64,000 nucleotides of DNA from Brevinema_A sp051649605 (GTDB lineage Bacteria > Spirochaetota > Brevinematia > Brevinematales > Brevinemataceae), in assembly GCA_051649605.1 (NCBI GenBank), contig JBOFHK010000007.1:1-64000 (forward strand), in the 5' to 3' direction. The stretch's first letter is position 1. Each line of letters starts with the position of its first letter. This document shows, piece by piece, positions 1 to 8,384 of the stretch. A program made the position numbers and the translations under genes. Under the pieces are notes generated by a model that saw only the letters and a program-made list of their open reading frames with translations, was not told the DNA's origin and made no database searches.

Positions 1-622
1 AGAAACAAAAACTTTGTTTTTGTTCTCTGTATTCCTGATACTTCTTCTTATCCTCGCTCCCACCTTCTCTCAACAAACTTTGGCAGAAACACAGACATCC
101 GTGTCTATTTCTGTACAAAAACGTCCTATTTTTGATGCCGACTATAACAGTGGTCAAGAACTTATCCTTATTGAAAGAGAGCCTGTTGATTATGACGAAA
201 CTAAAATTGGTGGTTTACAACCATATCCTATGACAATGAAATTGTATTCTATCTATTGGAATCCATCCAATAATCAATATTACTATGTCAAAGACGGTTC
301 TGATCTCATACAAACCAATGGACTTACCTACAAGCTTGATCCTAAAAAAGAAGAACAAACATTAGCTAAAATATCTTTAGATAACGAGCTTGTTTATGCC
401 GGTTATATCTCCACCAATGAACGTCTCTATATCAATCCAAAAACCAAAAAGCAATTTATCAAAACACTTTCTCCCATTAAGGATGAAGTTGTTTTTACAC
501 CGTCTTTTTATAAATCTCCTAAAAGAGGGTGGATTTCCATTAGTTACTCTGGTTCTGATGGTCTAGGGCGAAGTCGTGATCGTAAAAATGGTACAATAGA
601 GTACTATGATGATGCTTTATAA
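1..622 (+). CDS. secreted protein of unknown function, 5' end outside window
   Basis: The frame is open to the left edge, so the true start probably lies outside; a TTG at 14 is the first possible start inside. The visible N-terminus is a hydrophobic stretch rich in Leu/Ile/Phe ending near TFSQQ, typical of a signal peptide, so the protein is probably exported. The rest (about 180 residues) is polar, rich in Tyr and Lys, with no domain I recognise. Its last 19 bases overlap the 3' end of the convergent phage hub gene, which makes a clean phage/host boundary at this point unlikely. It could be a phage-carried exported protein or a host gene next to the insertion. Function unknown. Confidence 0.6.
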   Translation, partial: ETKTLFLFSVFLILLLILAPTFSQQTLAETQTSVSISVQKRPIFDADYNSGQELILIEREPVDYDETKIGGLQPYPMTMKLYSIYWNPSNNQYYYVKDGSDLIQTNGLTYKLDPKKEEQTLAKISLDNELVYAGYISTNERLYINPKTKKQFIKTLSPIKDEVVFTPSFYKSPKRGWISISYSGSDGLGRSRDRKNGTIEYYDDAL

Positions 623-2040
623 GTAATATGAATATGTGCATCGCCTTTTCCTTGCTTTGCCTCTTCGGGAGTAATTCTGTAACTTTGACCTTTATTCCCT
701 GAATCAATATGTTCATTTCTCACAGTGTCTGTAGTATCACTATATCTCAAATCAATAGAGGAAGAATATTTTCGATTAACATCATCGCATCCCATATGAA
801 ATGACGGAGTAAATAATTTTTGCTGTACCATACTCAAGTTTAATACCTGTACCCCATCTTCTTTATTACCTTTTCTAATGGGATTTCCGTTAATAATTTT
901 TTCAAAATCTTCCTGTCTTTTCTTTCCATCTATTTCTAAATCAGGTCTATTTTGATAAGCTTGTTCGATAGCTAAATAATCTTCTTCAGGAACTTCCGTA
1001 TAAATACCGTCATACAGATACTGCATGATCTTCAAATAAGGAGCGGAAAGCGATGCTGACTTATAATAATCATACATATCTGTACCCAAATCCAATTTTC
1101 CTTTCAAAATATTAACCTGCTCTGTTCTTGTCCGATAAGCACTAGTTATATATATTTTTTCAAAATATTCTCCTAATTTTTCATAGGTTTTTTTTGTTAC
1201 ACTTATAATGTGATTTCTAGCACCTTCAGAAAGCTCTAGAAGTTTTTCGGGATTTTCAAAATACAAATACTCTTTAGGAGCATCTTTCGAAATAGGATGT
1301 TCTTCTTTCTGCTCGGAAGATGGAATAATAGTCTCTTTGATATATTTCACGACATGAAGAACCATCTGAGCTTTGGAGAGATAGTCATAAGTAATAGCAC
1401 GGACAATAAACTGTTTCTCCATATATTTGACAATATCATTAATCTCTAACTGAGGAATAGGAACAATAGGAATAGAATCACTTTTTACGGAATCATGATA
1501 GGTACAGTTATCTATCACAAAGGTTACACCTCCTTTTAAGTCATCCCTCACAATCAAATAATTATCCAAATTCGTGAAATAATGTTTATCTCTCAACAAA
1601 CGCCGTAACGAATCTTCTTTTTTTCCTCTGCAGATCAATTGAGAATATATCTTATCTACCGCTTCATATATCATCTTTTGAACCAATACTTTGATAACCT
1701 TTTCCAGAGAACTGTCTTTGTATGTTTCATTAAAGTCTTCATTAGCGACAACTCTTGACTCGGCAGTAATATGAATTTGATCACCCATATCAGACACACT
1801 TCGTATGATTCCTTTAAAGATGAGTATCTTATCCTCAGAGTTATTTTGTATGGAAATAAATAATCTGTCTCCTTCTTTTGCGTCTGTTTTCTTGGTTTTG
1901 TATATGGTTCTTTTGATAGTTACTTTTGCTAACGTTATTAAAGAATTGGAAGGACGGATGACCTTGAATGTAAAATGTCTGTCATCAAAATGTTCTTTTT
2001 TGATGGTAAGAAAAGATAATGTCTGTTTTTGCTCGGGCAT
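604..2040 (-). CDS. tail hub (late control D-like) protein fused to an M15-like peptidase domain
   Basis: 478 residues. The N-terminal half (about 1-240) looks like a contractile-tail hub protein: short beta-rich segments after the tape measure gene, the place of Mu gpD. The C-terminal half has features of M15/VanY-type zinc peptidases: a segment IYITSAYRT, then SFHMG, a later SIDLRYSD and a final AHIHI, giving the His, Asp and HxH ligands expected for the zinc site. I infer that it opens peptidoglycan during DNA injection. It follows the preceding gene by 2 bases, so translation is probably coupled. The hub assignment rests mainly on position; the peptidase motif is clearer. Baseplate genes that normally follow are absent here. 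Confidence 0.6.
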   Translation of the reverse strand: MPEQKQTLSFLTIKKEHFDDRHFTFKVIRPSNSLITLAKVTIKRTIYKTKKTDAKEGDRLFISIQNNSEDKILIFKGIIRSVSDMGDQIHITAESRVVANEDFNETYKDSSLEKVIKVLVQKMIYEAVDKIYSQLICRGKKEDSLRRLLRDKHYFTNLDNYLIVRDDLKGGVTFVIDNCTYHDSVKSDSIPIVPIPQLEINDIVKYMEKQFIVRAITYDYLSKAQMVLHVVKYIKETIIPSSEQKEEHPISKDAPKEYLYFENPEKLLELSEGARNHIISVTKKTYEKLGEYFEKIYITSAYRTRTEQVNILKGKLDLGTDMYDYYKSASLSAPYLKIMQYLYDGIYTEVPEEDYLAIEQAYQNRPDLEIDGKKRQEDFEKIINGNPIRKGNKEDGVQVLNLSMVQQKLFTPSFHMGCDDVNRKYSSSIDLRYSDTTDTVRNEHIDSGNKGQSYRITPEEAKQGKGDAHIHITYKASS

Positions 2041-2042
2041 AA

Positions 2043-2537
2043 TTAATCCTCCGAAGTGTGATAGGAAAACTCAACAAATTCTTCAAAAGTAAGAGTGACA
2101 GTGAGGGTATCTGTAGAATTATCCTCATAAGAAGACAAGCCTGTAAACAACACCTCATTAATTCCCCGCGCCACGGTATGATCATTGAATAACGTGTAAA
2201 CGATTGGGATTCCGTCTTCTTTGTTCTGAAATAATTGATTTAGCTCTTCCAAAATATCATAGGTGTGTTTTTCTATTTCCGTTTGAACATTTTTTTCTCT
2301 ATCGTTCTCTATACTTTTTGGAACTTCTAAGAGTCTCAAGGAAATATTGACCGTTCTGTCTTTGTAGCCCCTCATCACTTTTTGTGGAGCTCCACTACTT
2401 GCAGAATTATTGGAATCAATAAGGATCTCTCCATTAACGGATAAGTTTTGTAAGACTCCAGGGAGAATTATTTCATCTCCTCCGTTTATTGGTGTTAGGA
2501 CAATTAATGAATCCTCATTATCTGTATATAATTTCAT
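2043..2537 (-). CDS. phage tail protein, baseplate-proximal, family uncertain
   Basis: 164 residues between the tape measure and hub genes. The ATG is preceded by a strong AGGAGG-type ribosome site. The sequence is acidic and beta-rich, with a segment LPGVLQNLSVNGEI near the start and a C-terminal stretch of alternating Thr/Val strands (DTLTVTLTFEEFVEF) like tail-tube or DUF6046-type baseplate adaptor proteins. In Mu-like phages this slot holds a DNA-circulation or tail-initiator protein. No catalytic motif or membrane segment. Assignment is by position and general character only. Confidence 0.45.
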   Translation of the reverse strand: MKLYTDNEDSLIVLTPINGGDEIILPGVLQNLSVNGEILIDSNNSASSGAPQKVMRGYKDRTVNISLRLLEVPKSIENDREKNVQTEIEKHTYDILEELNQLFQNKEDGIPIVYTLFNDHTVARGINEVLFTGLSSYEDNSTDTLTVTLTFEEFVEFSYHTSED

Positions 2538-2554
2538 AAGACCCTCCTGTTTTT

Positions 2555-4717
2555 CTAAGCTAAGGCTCTCTGTTGCAGTTGCAGAATAAAGTCTTCAAAA
2601 TTGGCAACGTGCCCAATCTCTACCTTATCAATATGGATTGTCGTTATATCCGAAGTCCTTTGTACGGTAGAAAAAGACTTATCCTTAGTATTTGTTCCTG
2701 CAGGAGCAACTATATTCATAGATTCTATCGTACGCATATACCCATTTTTAGCAAGGAAGTCTCTATGCTCTTGAGGTAAATCGTTATTGAGAATCCCTCT
2801 GTTCAGTATTGTGGGTTCTGTATATTCCGTATCAATAAGGATTTTTCGTTCTTGTTCAACGACCTGTTCTAAAGGATCATCTTCAACAATTTGTTGTCCT
2901 CGAGCAATTTTCTTAATATTCTCCCACCATTTGCCAACAGAACCAAGAATCGAATGGAGCATATTTTGGAATTGTTCTTTCCAAAACTCGAAACTGAATA
3001 CTTGATCAAAAATAGAACGGATCTTATTCCCTAGCTCCAGCCACCATTCAATGGTAAAGATTGCCTTGATATTCTCCCAAACAGCCTCAGCATAAGAAAC
3101 AATACTGTCCCACACCACTAAAGCTTTCATCTTAAAAGACTCCCACATAGCTTTTATTTTAGTAATTCCGTTATTCCAAGCAACAACCATACTGTCCCAT
3201 GCTCTCACTAAAACAACCGCTATCGTATCCCTTACTTTCTTTAAAAGATTGATCGTATTGGGAATAAAGTTTACAATAAAATTCCATACGGCTTTAATGG
3301 CAAGGAGCACCTTATCCCAGTTTTTAACTAATAATACAATACCTGCAATAAGAGCGATCACTCCTACAACGATCGCTCCAATAGGATTTGCATAGATTGC
3401 TGTATTAAGAGCAATCATTGCTCCTGCCATTGCACCAGCTGTGGTTGTTGCCATTGTTGTGATTGCCGTCCAAATTCCTGTAACCATTGTTGCCGATTTT
3501 ATCCAAAACACATAGCTTGCAAAGGCAAGAAGTAATCCTGCAAGTGCTCCACTCACAACGGCGATAATCTTCGCCAGCCATTGGTTTTGAGCAAGAAAAT
3601 TATTAAAACCCTCTAAAATAGGATTGAGAACAACCAAGAGTCTCATCAAGGCTTCTTGAATGGGTTTCCCAATATTAACACCAAGATTGGCAAAATTGTT
3701 TTTGAGAATATCCAGTTGATATCCTGAAGTCTTGAATATCTTATTAAAAGCTTCCTCTGTCGATCCTGAAGAATTTTCTACTTCGAGGAGATTGCCTTCA
3801 AGTTCGCCAATTTTTGCTGTAAGGAGATTGATTCCTTTTGCTCCTTCATCTCCGAATACTTTTTGAATAACATCTGCAGAAGCTCCCACTTCCGAGATAT
3901 TTCGCAGAGTTCGAACAAGGTCAATCCCTCCGTCTGCTGTTCTTTCAACAGTGTATCCTAATTCTTGCGAGCCTTTATTAAGAGTTCTCATCATTGCATT
4001 AAAAGAAGTCCCTGCCATCGATCCTGTAATACCAAGCGTGTTTAATTGACCGACGACCGCAGAAGTCTGAGCAAAACTAACATTAAACGATAATGCGGAA
4101 GAAGACGCATATTTAAGACCTTCATTAAGCTGACCAAGATTTGCAATTTGGAATAGTTGTTGCGTCTTAGCAACAGTATCCGAAAGAGCGAGCATTTCTT
4201 GATTGGCATCGTTTGCTTTATTACCGAAATTATTATAAAGAGTTCCTAATAATGCTGAAGAAGTCGTCGCATCCCCTAAAGTCGCTGTGGCAAGTTTTAA
4301 TGCCATATTCGTACCAGCAATGGCTTGCTGTTCATTCAATCCTGCAGAGAGTAAATTATAGCTTGCTCCCAAATATTCTTCAGAAGAGTTTTTATACTTA
4401 CTGCTCCAAGCGAGAGCATTTTTGCCTATACGTTCGGAAGTCTGTTGCACTTCATCAGCAGTACCACTAAGCACTGTTTTTACAGGAGCAAGGGCAGACT
4501 CGAATTGCACGGCTTTTGCTGTTGCTAATCCTAGTCCAACGGCAATAGCAGTTCCAGCCACTAGAGCTCCTGTACGAAGTTTTTCAAATGCCTTGGATTG
4601 TTGCTCTATTTTTTCTAATTTAGAAACCGTATCCTCAAGCTTAGAGCCAACAACTCCCAGTCCTTTAGAAACACGATCATCAAGTTTTAAGATAATTTCC
4701 GCTACGTTATTACTCAT
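2555..4717 (-). CDS. phage tail tape measure protein, TP901-like
   Basis: 720 residues. Residues about 60-330 are the Ala/Ser/Gly-rich helical region of TP901-type tape measures (a motif like SALAPVKTVLSGTADEV, then NLLSAGLNEQQAIAGTNMAL). Hydrophobic segments around 375-470 are likely the membrane-interacting part, followed by Trp-rich amphipathic repeats. It sets tail length and helps deliver DNA. The ATG overlaps the stop of the -1 frame of the upstream chaperone (ATGA), the usual junction in contractile-tailed phages. The length implies a fairly short tail. Product class is secure. Confidence 0.9.
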   Translation of the reverse strand: MSNNVAEIILKLDDRVSKGLGVVGSKLEDTVSKLEKIEQQSKAFEKLRTGALVAGTAIAVGLGLATAKAVQFESALAPVKTVLSGTADEVQQTSERIGKNALAWSSKYKNSSEEYLGASYNLLSAGLNEQQAIAGTNMALKLATATLGDATTSSALLGTLYNNFGNKANDANQEMLALSDTVAKTQQLFQIANLGQLNEGLKYASSSALSFNVSFAQTSAVVGQLNTLGITGSMAGTSFNAMMRTLNKGSQELGYTVERTADGGIDLVRTLRNISEVGASADVIQKVFGDEGAKGINLLTAKIGELEGNLLEVENSSGSTEEAFNKIFKTSGYQLDILKNNFANLGVNIGKPIQEALMRLLVVLNPILEGFNNFLAQNQWLAKIIAVVSGALAGLLLAFASYVFWIKSATMVTGIWTAITTMATTTAGAMAGAMIALNTAIYANPIGAIVVGVIALIAGIVLLVKNWDKVLLAIKAVWNFIVNFIPNTINLLKKVRDTIAVVLVRAWDSMVVAWNNGITKIKAMWESFKMKALVVWDSIVSYAEAVWENIKAIFTIEWWLELGNKIRSIFDQVFSFEFWKEQFQNMLHSILGSVGKWWENIKKIARGQQIVEDDPLEQVVEQERKILIDTEYTEPTILNRGILNNDLPQEHRDFLAKNGYMRTIESMNIVAPAGTNTKDKSFSTVQRTSDITTIHIDKVEIGHVANFEDFILQLQQRALA

Positions 4718-4956
4718 TTCTCACCACCAAAAGTATCACTAATTGCACGACAGAGTGCCGAGTAGAAAATATCTTCTAAATCTGCCATGACAAGTCTTGC
4801 CATTTCATGTTGCTTTGCCACATCTCTATCATATTCTTTACCGATAATTCTATCTTCTAAAGGAACTTCTTGAGGAAGCACTATATCTTGCCCTAAAAAG
4901 AATGTTACTCTTGTTCTAATGACATCTAAAGGACTTTCTCGAAGTTCCTTTAGATC
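4714..4956 (-). pseudogene. second part of tail assembly chaperone (-1 frame), blocked by a TGA
   Basis: An 80-codon open frame with no plausible start, ending in an ATGA overlap with the tape measure gene. In lambda- and Mu-like phages this frame is reached by -1 frameshifting from the preceding chaperone gene. The upstream gene has a good slippery heptamer, A AAT TTT at 4974-4968, read in exactly the right phase. After slipping, however, the ribosome meets TGA at 4959-4957 after three sense codons (TAC GGC AAC), just before this frame opens. Either the long form is lost through one nonsense change, or TGA is read through. Content (acidic helix, KEYDRDVAKQHEMARLV) is plausible for a real chaperone tail. 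Confidence 0.55.
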
Positions 4957-5261
4957 TCAGTTGCCGTAAAATTTTCGTCAGCCCCCAAGCCTTTGAGACA
5001 TTCTTCTAAGAAATTACCGATAGCCAGTGGTTTTTCTTCAAGGTAGTTGGCAAATTCTTCTGTATTATCTCCAACAAAAAGCTGTCGAATAAATTTCTCC
5101 GAACGTCCGGCAACAGAACCTTTATTTTTGAGGGCTTCGTCTTGATACAACATCAACTCCCCTTTGCTTGGTTTTCTAAGGTAAAATTCTTTACCGTCGA
5201 TCTCAAATTTGATGATCTTAAAACCTTGTTCTTTTAGTTCTTGTATTTTTTGTGTGTTCAT
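4950..5261 (-). CDS. tail assembly chaperone, short form (Mu gp41-like position)
   Basis: 103 residues, Lys/Glu-rich and mostly helical, between the tail tube and tape measure genes, where all long-tailed phages keep the tape-measure chaperone. Start ATG has SD GAGG at good spacing. A short hairpin lies in the leader (CGAC...GTCG, 5290-5302). The 3' end carries the slippery heptamer described in the neighbouring entry. By analogy, the short form coats the tape measure during assembly. The identification rests on position, size and the slippery site rather than on a recognised domain. Confidence 0.65.
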   Translation of the reverse strand: MNTQKIQELKEQGFKIIKFEIDGKEFYLRKPSKGELMLYQDEALKNKGSVAGRSEKFIRQLFVGDNTEEFANYLEEKPLAIGNFLEECLKGLGADENFTATEI

Positions 5262-5302
5262 ACTTTTACCTCTTTATTGTATAGTGCCTCGACGGCAGGT
5301 CG

Positions 5303-5773
5303 CTAATTGAGAGCTATAATACCACGAGTGCTTTTCCCGTTCCGTTTAATATCTCCAAGGATTAAAAAATCCAAAGAAACTTTTAATTCTTTATCCCCTT
5401 GTGATGCCGAATCTGCAAGCTTTGTAAAACGTATCCCTATTAAGGTATTGGCAGAAATCGGAATAAGACTGTCAAAAGAATTACTGTACAAGACGTTGAT
5501 CGTCGTAATTCTCGGATCGAGATTCAAAATCCCACTCGGAGCAATTAAAGCTAAGGCTTCAAACTCACTCTTAAGCATTTCCAGTTTACCACTTGCTTTC
5601 CAATTTCCTTTACCGTAACCGACAGGTACACGACCTTTGCCGTAGACAGCTTCAGCTTCTAACTCCTCATCCCAAGAGATACTTTTTGCCGTAAATACTA
5701 CCGGCGTGAGGGGTAGAAGACTGATCGTAATATCTCCCCAGTCAAATTGTTTTCCGTTTATCATTACACTCAT
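5303..5773 (-). CDS. tail tube protein (Mu gpM-like position)
   Basis: 156 residues starting MSVMINGKQFDWGDITI. I place the start at the ATG at 5773, seven bases after a GGGAGA ribosome site. A longer in-frame TTG start at 5821 would translate the two leader hairpins and is rejected. The small beta-rich protein, directly after the sheath gene and before the chaperone, matches tail-tube subunits of contractile phages; the segment SWDEELEAEAVYGKGRVPVGYG resembles tube proteins that describe an interaction loop. No catalytic motif. Function is inferred from order and size. Confidence 0.65.
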   Translation of the reverse strand: MSVMINGKQFDWGDITISLLPLTPVVFTAKSISWDEELEAEAVYGKGRVPVGYGKGNWKASGKLEMLKSEFEALALIAPSGILNLDPRITTINVLYSNSFDSLIPISANTLIGIRFTKLADSASQGDKELKVSLDFLILGDIKRNGKSTRGIIALN

Positions 5774-5780
5774 GATTAAT

Positions 5781-5840
5781 TCTCCCGAGGGCATGGATGC
5801 CCGAAGTACTTTTACGGACAAGGATGTCCAAGTAAAAGTA
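5781..5840 (-). promoter_or_regulatory. two-hairpin leader cassette of the tail tube gene
   Basis: Read in mRNA sense, a 14-bp-class outer stem with apex UCCU (5807-5840) is followed by a five-base-pair hairpin with loop UCCA (5789-5802), then the ribosome site GGGAGA and the ATG. The outer stem is perfect except for a small AA bulge. One of at least nine similar leader cassettes in the prophage. Confidence 0.7.
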
Positions 5841-5869
5841 TTACCTTATTTTATTTTTTGTTCTATTAA

Positions 5870-6007
5870 TGATGGTGTCAAGACATACTCTTGTTTCGTA
5901 AGGGTATTACTGGAAATACCCTTACAATCCCCCCATTCAAGGGGTGTCCCCTTGAAAACAGACCTCCTGTCTGCATTTGACTTACTCGGACATCCTTGTC
6001 CTCGTTT
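5870..6007. repeat. hairpin cluster between sheath and tube genes
   Basis: Gene-free stretch holding four hairpins: GTAAGGGTATT paired with AATACCCTTAC (about 5908-5932), TTCAAGGGG paired with CCCCTTGAA (about 5937-5957), CAGAC/GTCTG around CTCC (about 5961-5975), and GGACA/TGTCC around TCCT (about 5988-6001). The last two show TCC loops on the plus strand, the opposite orientation to the other cassettes. The first could act as a terminator or processing site after the sheath gene. Confidence 0.6.
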
Positions 6008-7339
6008 CTATTCACTCTTGTTGTATTTGAATGCGAAGGTTAACAAGATTTTTCTAATAATAGGAATACCGAATAAAGAAATATCCAATCGTACCCCATT
6101 GTTGACAACATCTTGTCCTTTTGGAAATTCCACTTCATAATCGTCAAGCTCTTTCGGATTGCTAGTAGTCATGCCGTCAATCGCATTCCGAACTTCGGCA
6201 ATAAGGTTTTGTAATCCTGTTTCATCACCCGGTGCTTGGATATACGGTAAAGAAGCCCGTCTTGCCAGTCGTATTGCCTTGAAAACCGTTCTCACTACTT
6301 CAATAAATCGATAGTCGGATTTATCTCCTGCCATTGTTCTGCCATTGCTCCAAAAGAGATTTTGCAATCCTGCATAAGTCCTAAGAGTAATAAAACGGCT
6401 TTCATCTAAAGCCCTCGAATGGACATTCGTCCAGCCTGCAGGGAGGTCTTCGTTATAAACGGCAAAGAAATTTGTTGCTCCGATACTTTGATTGACTTTT
6501 GCTTTTGTCATATGCCCTGCCACCAGTCCACTTGCCAAGGTTTTTCCTTGTAAAGGTTGACAGACCACACTCACAAATCGGGCGTCTACTTTGGCAAATT
6601 CTACTTGCTTTTCTGCAATCGCTTCTGCTATTGGAAGGTCGAGAGAAAGCTCGGTTTGGGTAAGGAAGAGAACAGGCTTATGATCCTCGAATAGCTGTTC
6701 GCTGAATTGACCTAAGGTTCTTACATACCCCGCATCGACTGATTGAGCCACAAAAACAAACTCGGGAGTGTAAAGCTCAAGAGCGTTCTCAACGGCTTCT
6801 TTAATTACTTCCACACTCGAAGTCGGTGCTGTCGTCTCAAAGAGCCACCGGCTCGTTTCTAGATACTCGATATCCAGTGGAAATACTAGTGTAATCCCTA
6901 CATCTTCTAAAGTGATGATTCCGTCTTCAGGGAGTAATTCTACTCTTTCTACGTCTCCGGTAAGAGAGATTTTGACTTCTGCTTGTCCGATTTCTCCTTC
7001 CGTATAGACGGATACATTGACTTCAGAAGCACACAAAGGTGACCCTGCAAGCGTGATGTTTATGTTTCCTATTGTGGTAATTGGAGAAACTGATCCCGCA
7101 ATATCTCCCTTCGTACGCAATGCCAAAATGGAAACATCTCCCATTGTTTTTTGCATATCCCGAAGTCTGTTCGGTAATTCTCCATAACCTAAGACTTCGG
7201 AAATATCCGATTTTTTGCCGAGCGTTAGGGGAGAATATCCTCCTCTTGATGATGTACCGACAACTAAAGCAACCGCTCCACTATTTGGAGCAAGACCACT
7301 CGTTCCATCTGTAATTTGTTCTTGAACTGAACTCCACAT
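6008..7339 (-). CDS. phage tail sheath protein (Mu gpL-like)
   Basis: 443 residues from the ATG at 7339 (MWSSVQEQITDGTSG), preceded by GAGAGG. The ORF could begin at 7438 but that would translate the hairpin leader, and the preceding gene ends there. The protein carries the sheath hallmarks: an N-terminal region with GAVALVVGTSSRGGYSPLTL, a central beta domain, and a C-terminal region with FITLRTYAGLQNLFWSNGRTM and FKAIRLARRASLPYIQ. It forms the contractile outer tail tube, so this is a myovirus. Neighbours on both sides are tail genes. High confidence in the class. Confidence 0.88.
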   Translation of the reverse strand: MWSSVQEQITDGTSGLAPNSGAVALVVGTSSRGGYSPLTLGKKSDISEVLGYGELPNRLRDMQKTMGDVSILALRTKGDIAGSVSPITTIGNINITLAGSPLCASEVNVSVYTEGEIGQAEVKISLTGDVERVELLPEDGIITLEDVGITLVFPLDIEYLETSRWLFETTAPTSSVEVIKEAVENALELYTPEFVFVAQSVDAGYVRTLGQFSEQLFEDHKPVLFLTQTELSLDLPIAEAIAEKQVEFAKVDARFVSVVCQPLQGKTLASGLVAGHMTKAKVNQSIGATNFFAVYNEDLPAGWTNVHSRALDESRFITLRTYAGLQNLFWSNGRTMAGDKSDYRFIEVVRTVFKAIRLARRASLPYIQAPGDETGLQNLIAEVRNAIDGMTTSNPKELDDYEVEFPKGQDVVNNGVRLDISLFGIPIIRKILLTFAFKYNKSE

Positions 7340-7344
7340 ATTTT

Positions 7345-7402
7345 TACCTCTCAAGCCCATGGATGGGCGAAGTACAGAATTTGACAAGGATGTCAAATTC
7401 TG
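7345..7402 (-). promoter_or_regulatory. two-hairpin leader cassette of the sheath gene
   Basis: In mRNA sense: a perfect 12-bp stem with apex UCCU (7375-7402), a CUUCG-type linker, a GCCCA/UGGGC hairpin with loop UCCA (7355-7368), then GAGAGG and the ATG at 7339. Same architecture as the tail tube leader but with completely different stem sequence. Confidence 0.7.
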
Positions 7403-7437
7403 CCTAACGTAATTGTACTTTTGCGGACAAGATAGCA

Positions 7438-7923
7438 TTACCTTACATCAATATCTATCCCCGAAATCTTATCGATCTCAATAAGTTTTACGACAGGATA
7501 TTCTGTTACGATCTTGATAATCGTTGCATTCACATCCAACAGCCCTTTGGCAAATATTCGCTCTATTTCCAAAGGTTGTATTTCTATCACCACTTCTCCA
7601 ACAATAATAGATTTGGGCAGATCAACTAAAAAGTGATCAGTTATGTGATCCAGCTCTTTTTTATCCCCAAATACGGCTCTCAGCATAAAAGGCTGAACGA
7701 TCTTGTATTTTTGTTGGATATTGTAGGTCTTCTCATTTTTTTGAATCGTACCAATACTACTCTGATAAGCTGGTTCAATACTCGCCGTTTCCGGAAGAAT
7801 ACTGACCCATGGAGCGGTATTAAACTCACTCTCTTCCATTTCCTCAAGAAAAATAATATTCTCTGTAATATTTTCTTGTTGTAGCAAAACTTCTTTTAAT
7901 ACTTCTTGGATTTCTACGATCAT
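7438..7923 (-). CDS. Mu gp37-like (DUF1834) tail/head-joining protein
   Basis: 161 residues. It overlaps the upstream gpG-like gene by 4 bases (ATGA), so translation is coupled. Content: amphipathic N-terminal helix, then mixed alpha/beta with a proline-containing loop (EFNTAPWVSILPETASIEP) and a long C-terminal beta region. Size and position between gpG and the sheath fit DUF1834 proteins, which in Mu lie in the same slot and are thought to close the tail or connect it to the head. No catalytic motif. Assignment mostly by synteny. Confidence 0.6.
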   Translation of the reverse strand: MIVEIQEVLKEVLLQQENITENIIFLEEMEESEFNTAPWVSILPETASIEPAYQSSIGTIQKNEKTYNIQQKYKIVQPFMLRAVFGDKKELDHITDHFLVDLPKSIIVGEVVIEIQPLEIERIFAKGLLDVNATIIKIVTEYPVVKLIEIDKISGIDIDVR

Positions 7924-8384
7924 ATTTTCTTATCCAGTAGAAAAAAGTAACGCTGGGCGTGTCTAATTAGCATTGCTCGAATGTTTTTATAGTCATCGGA
8001 GCTTAAACCGAGGAAAGGACGAGCAGGCATTTTTTTCGTTCCCTTTTGGAGATAGCCAGCATATTCTTTATTGGAATACACAGACAGCTCGCCATTAAAC
8101 ATAAATCGTGCGGTGGAATAACCAACACTTTGATAAAGCTGTCCACTCAACATTAAGAGAGAACCAATATCTCCTCTTCTCGTTTTTCTCAAGATTTCTA
8201 AAGTTGTTTCACTTCGAGGTATCCAATCTTTATTCTTAGGAGATTTTTTTGTATCTCGGATTCTTTGCCTTGTAGAACGAACTAATAATCCTCCTATAGC
8301 ATGGGCAATCCAAGGGTCTTTCATATTCAAGCCTTGTATTTTATTGGCAAGCGTTTCTAGGCTTTTCTTATCTACTACGATCAT
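7920..8384 (-). CDS. phage virion morphogenesis protein (Mu gpG-like)
   Basis: 154 residues, basic, with the family features of Mu gpG/tail-completion proteins: a segment WIAHAIGGLLVRSTRQRIRD near the start, KDWIPRS..T, a central LLMLSGQLYQSVGYS, and a C-terminal YAGYLQKGTKKMPARPFLGLS motif that is very characteristic. It acts in joining or completing tails during assembly. It overlaps the gp36 gene upstream and the gp37 gene downstream by 4 bases each. Start ATG is set by the overlap. Confidence 0.8.
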   Translation of the reverse strand: MIVVDKKSLETLANKIQGLNMKDPWIAHAIGGLLVRSTRQRIRDTKKSPKNKDWIPRSETTLEILRKTRRGDIGSLLMLSGQLYQSVGYSTARFMFNGELSVYSNKEYAGYLQKGTKKMPARPFLGLSSDDYKNIRAMLIRHAQRYFFLLDKKI

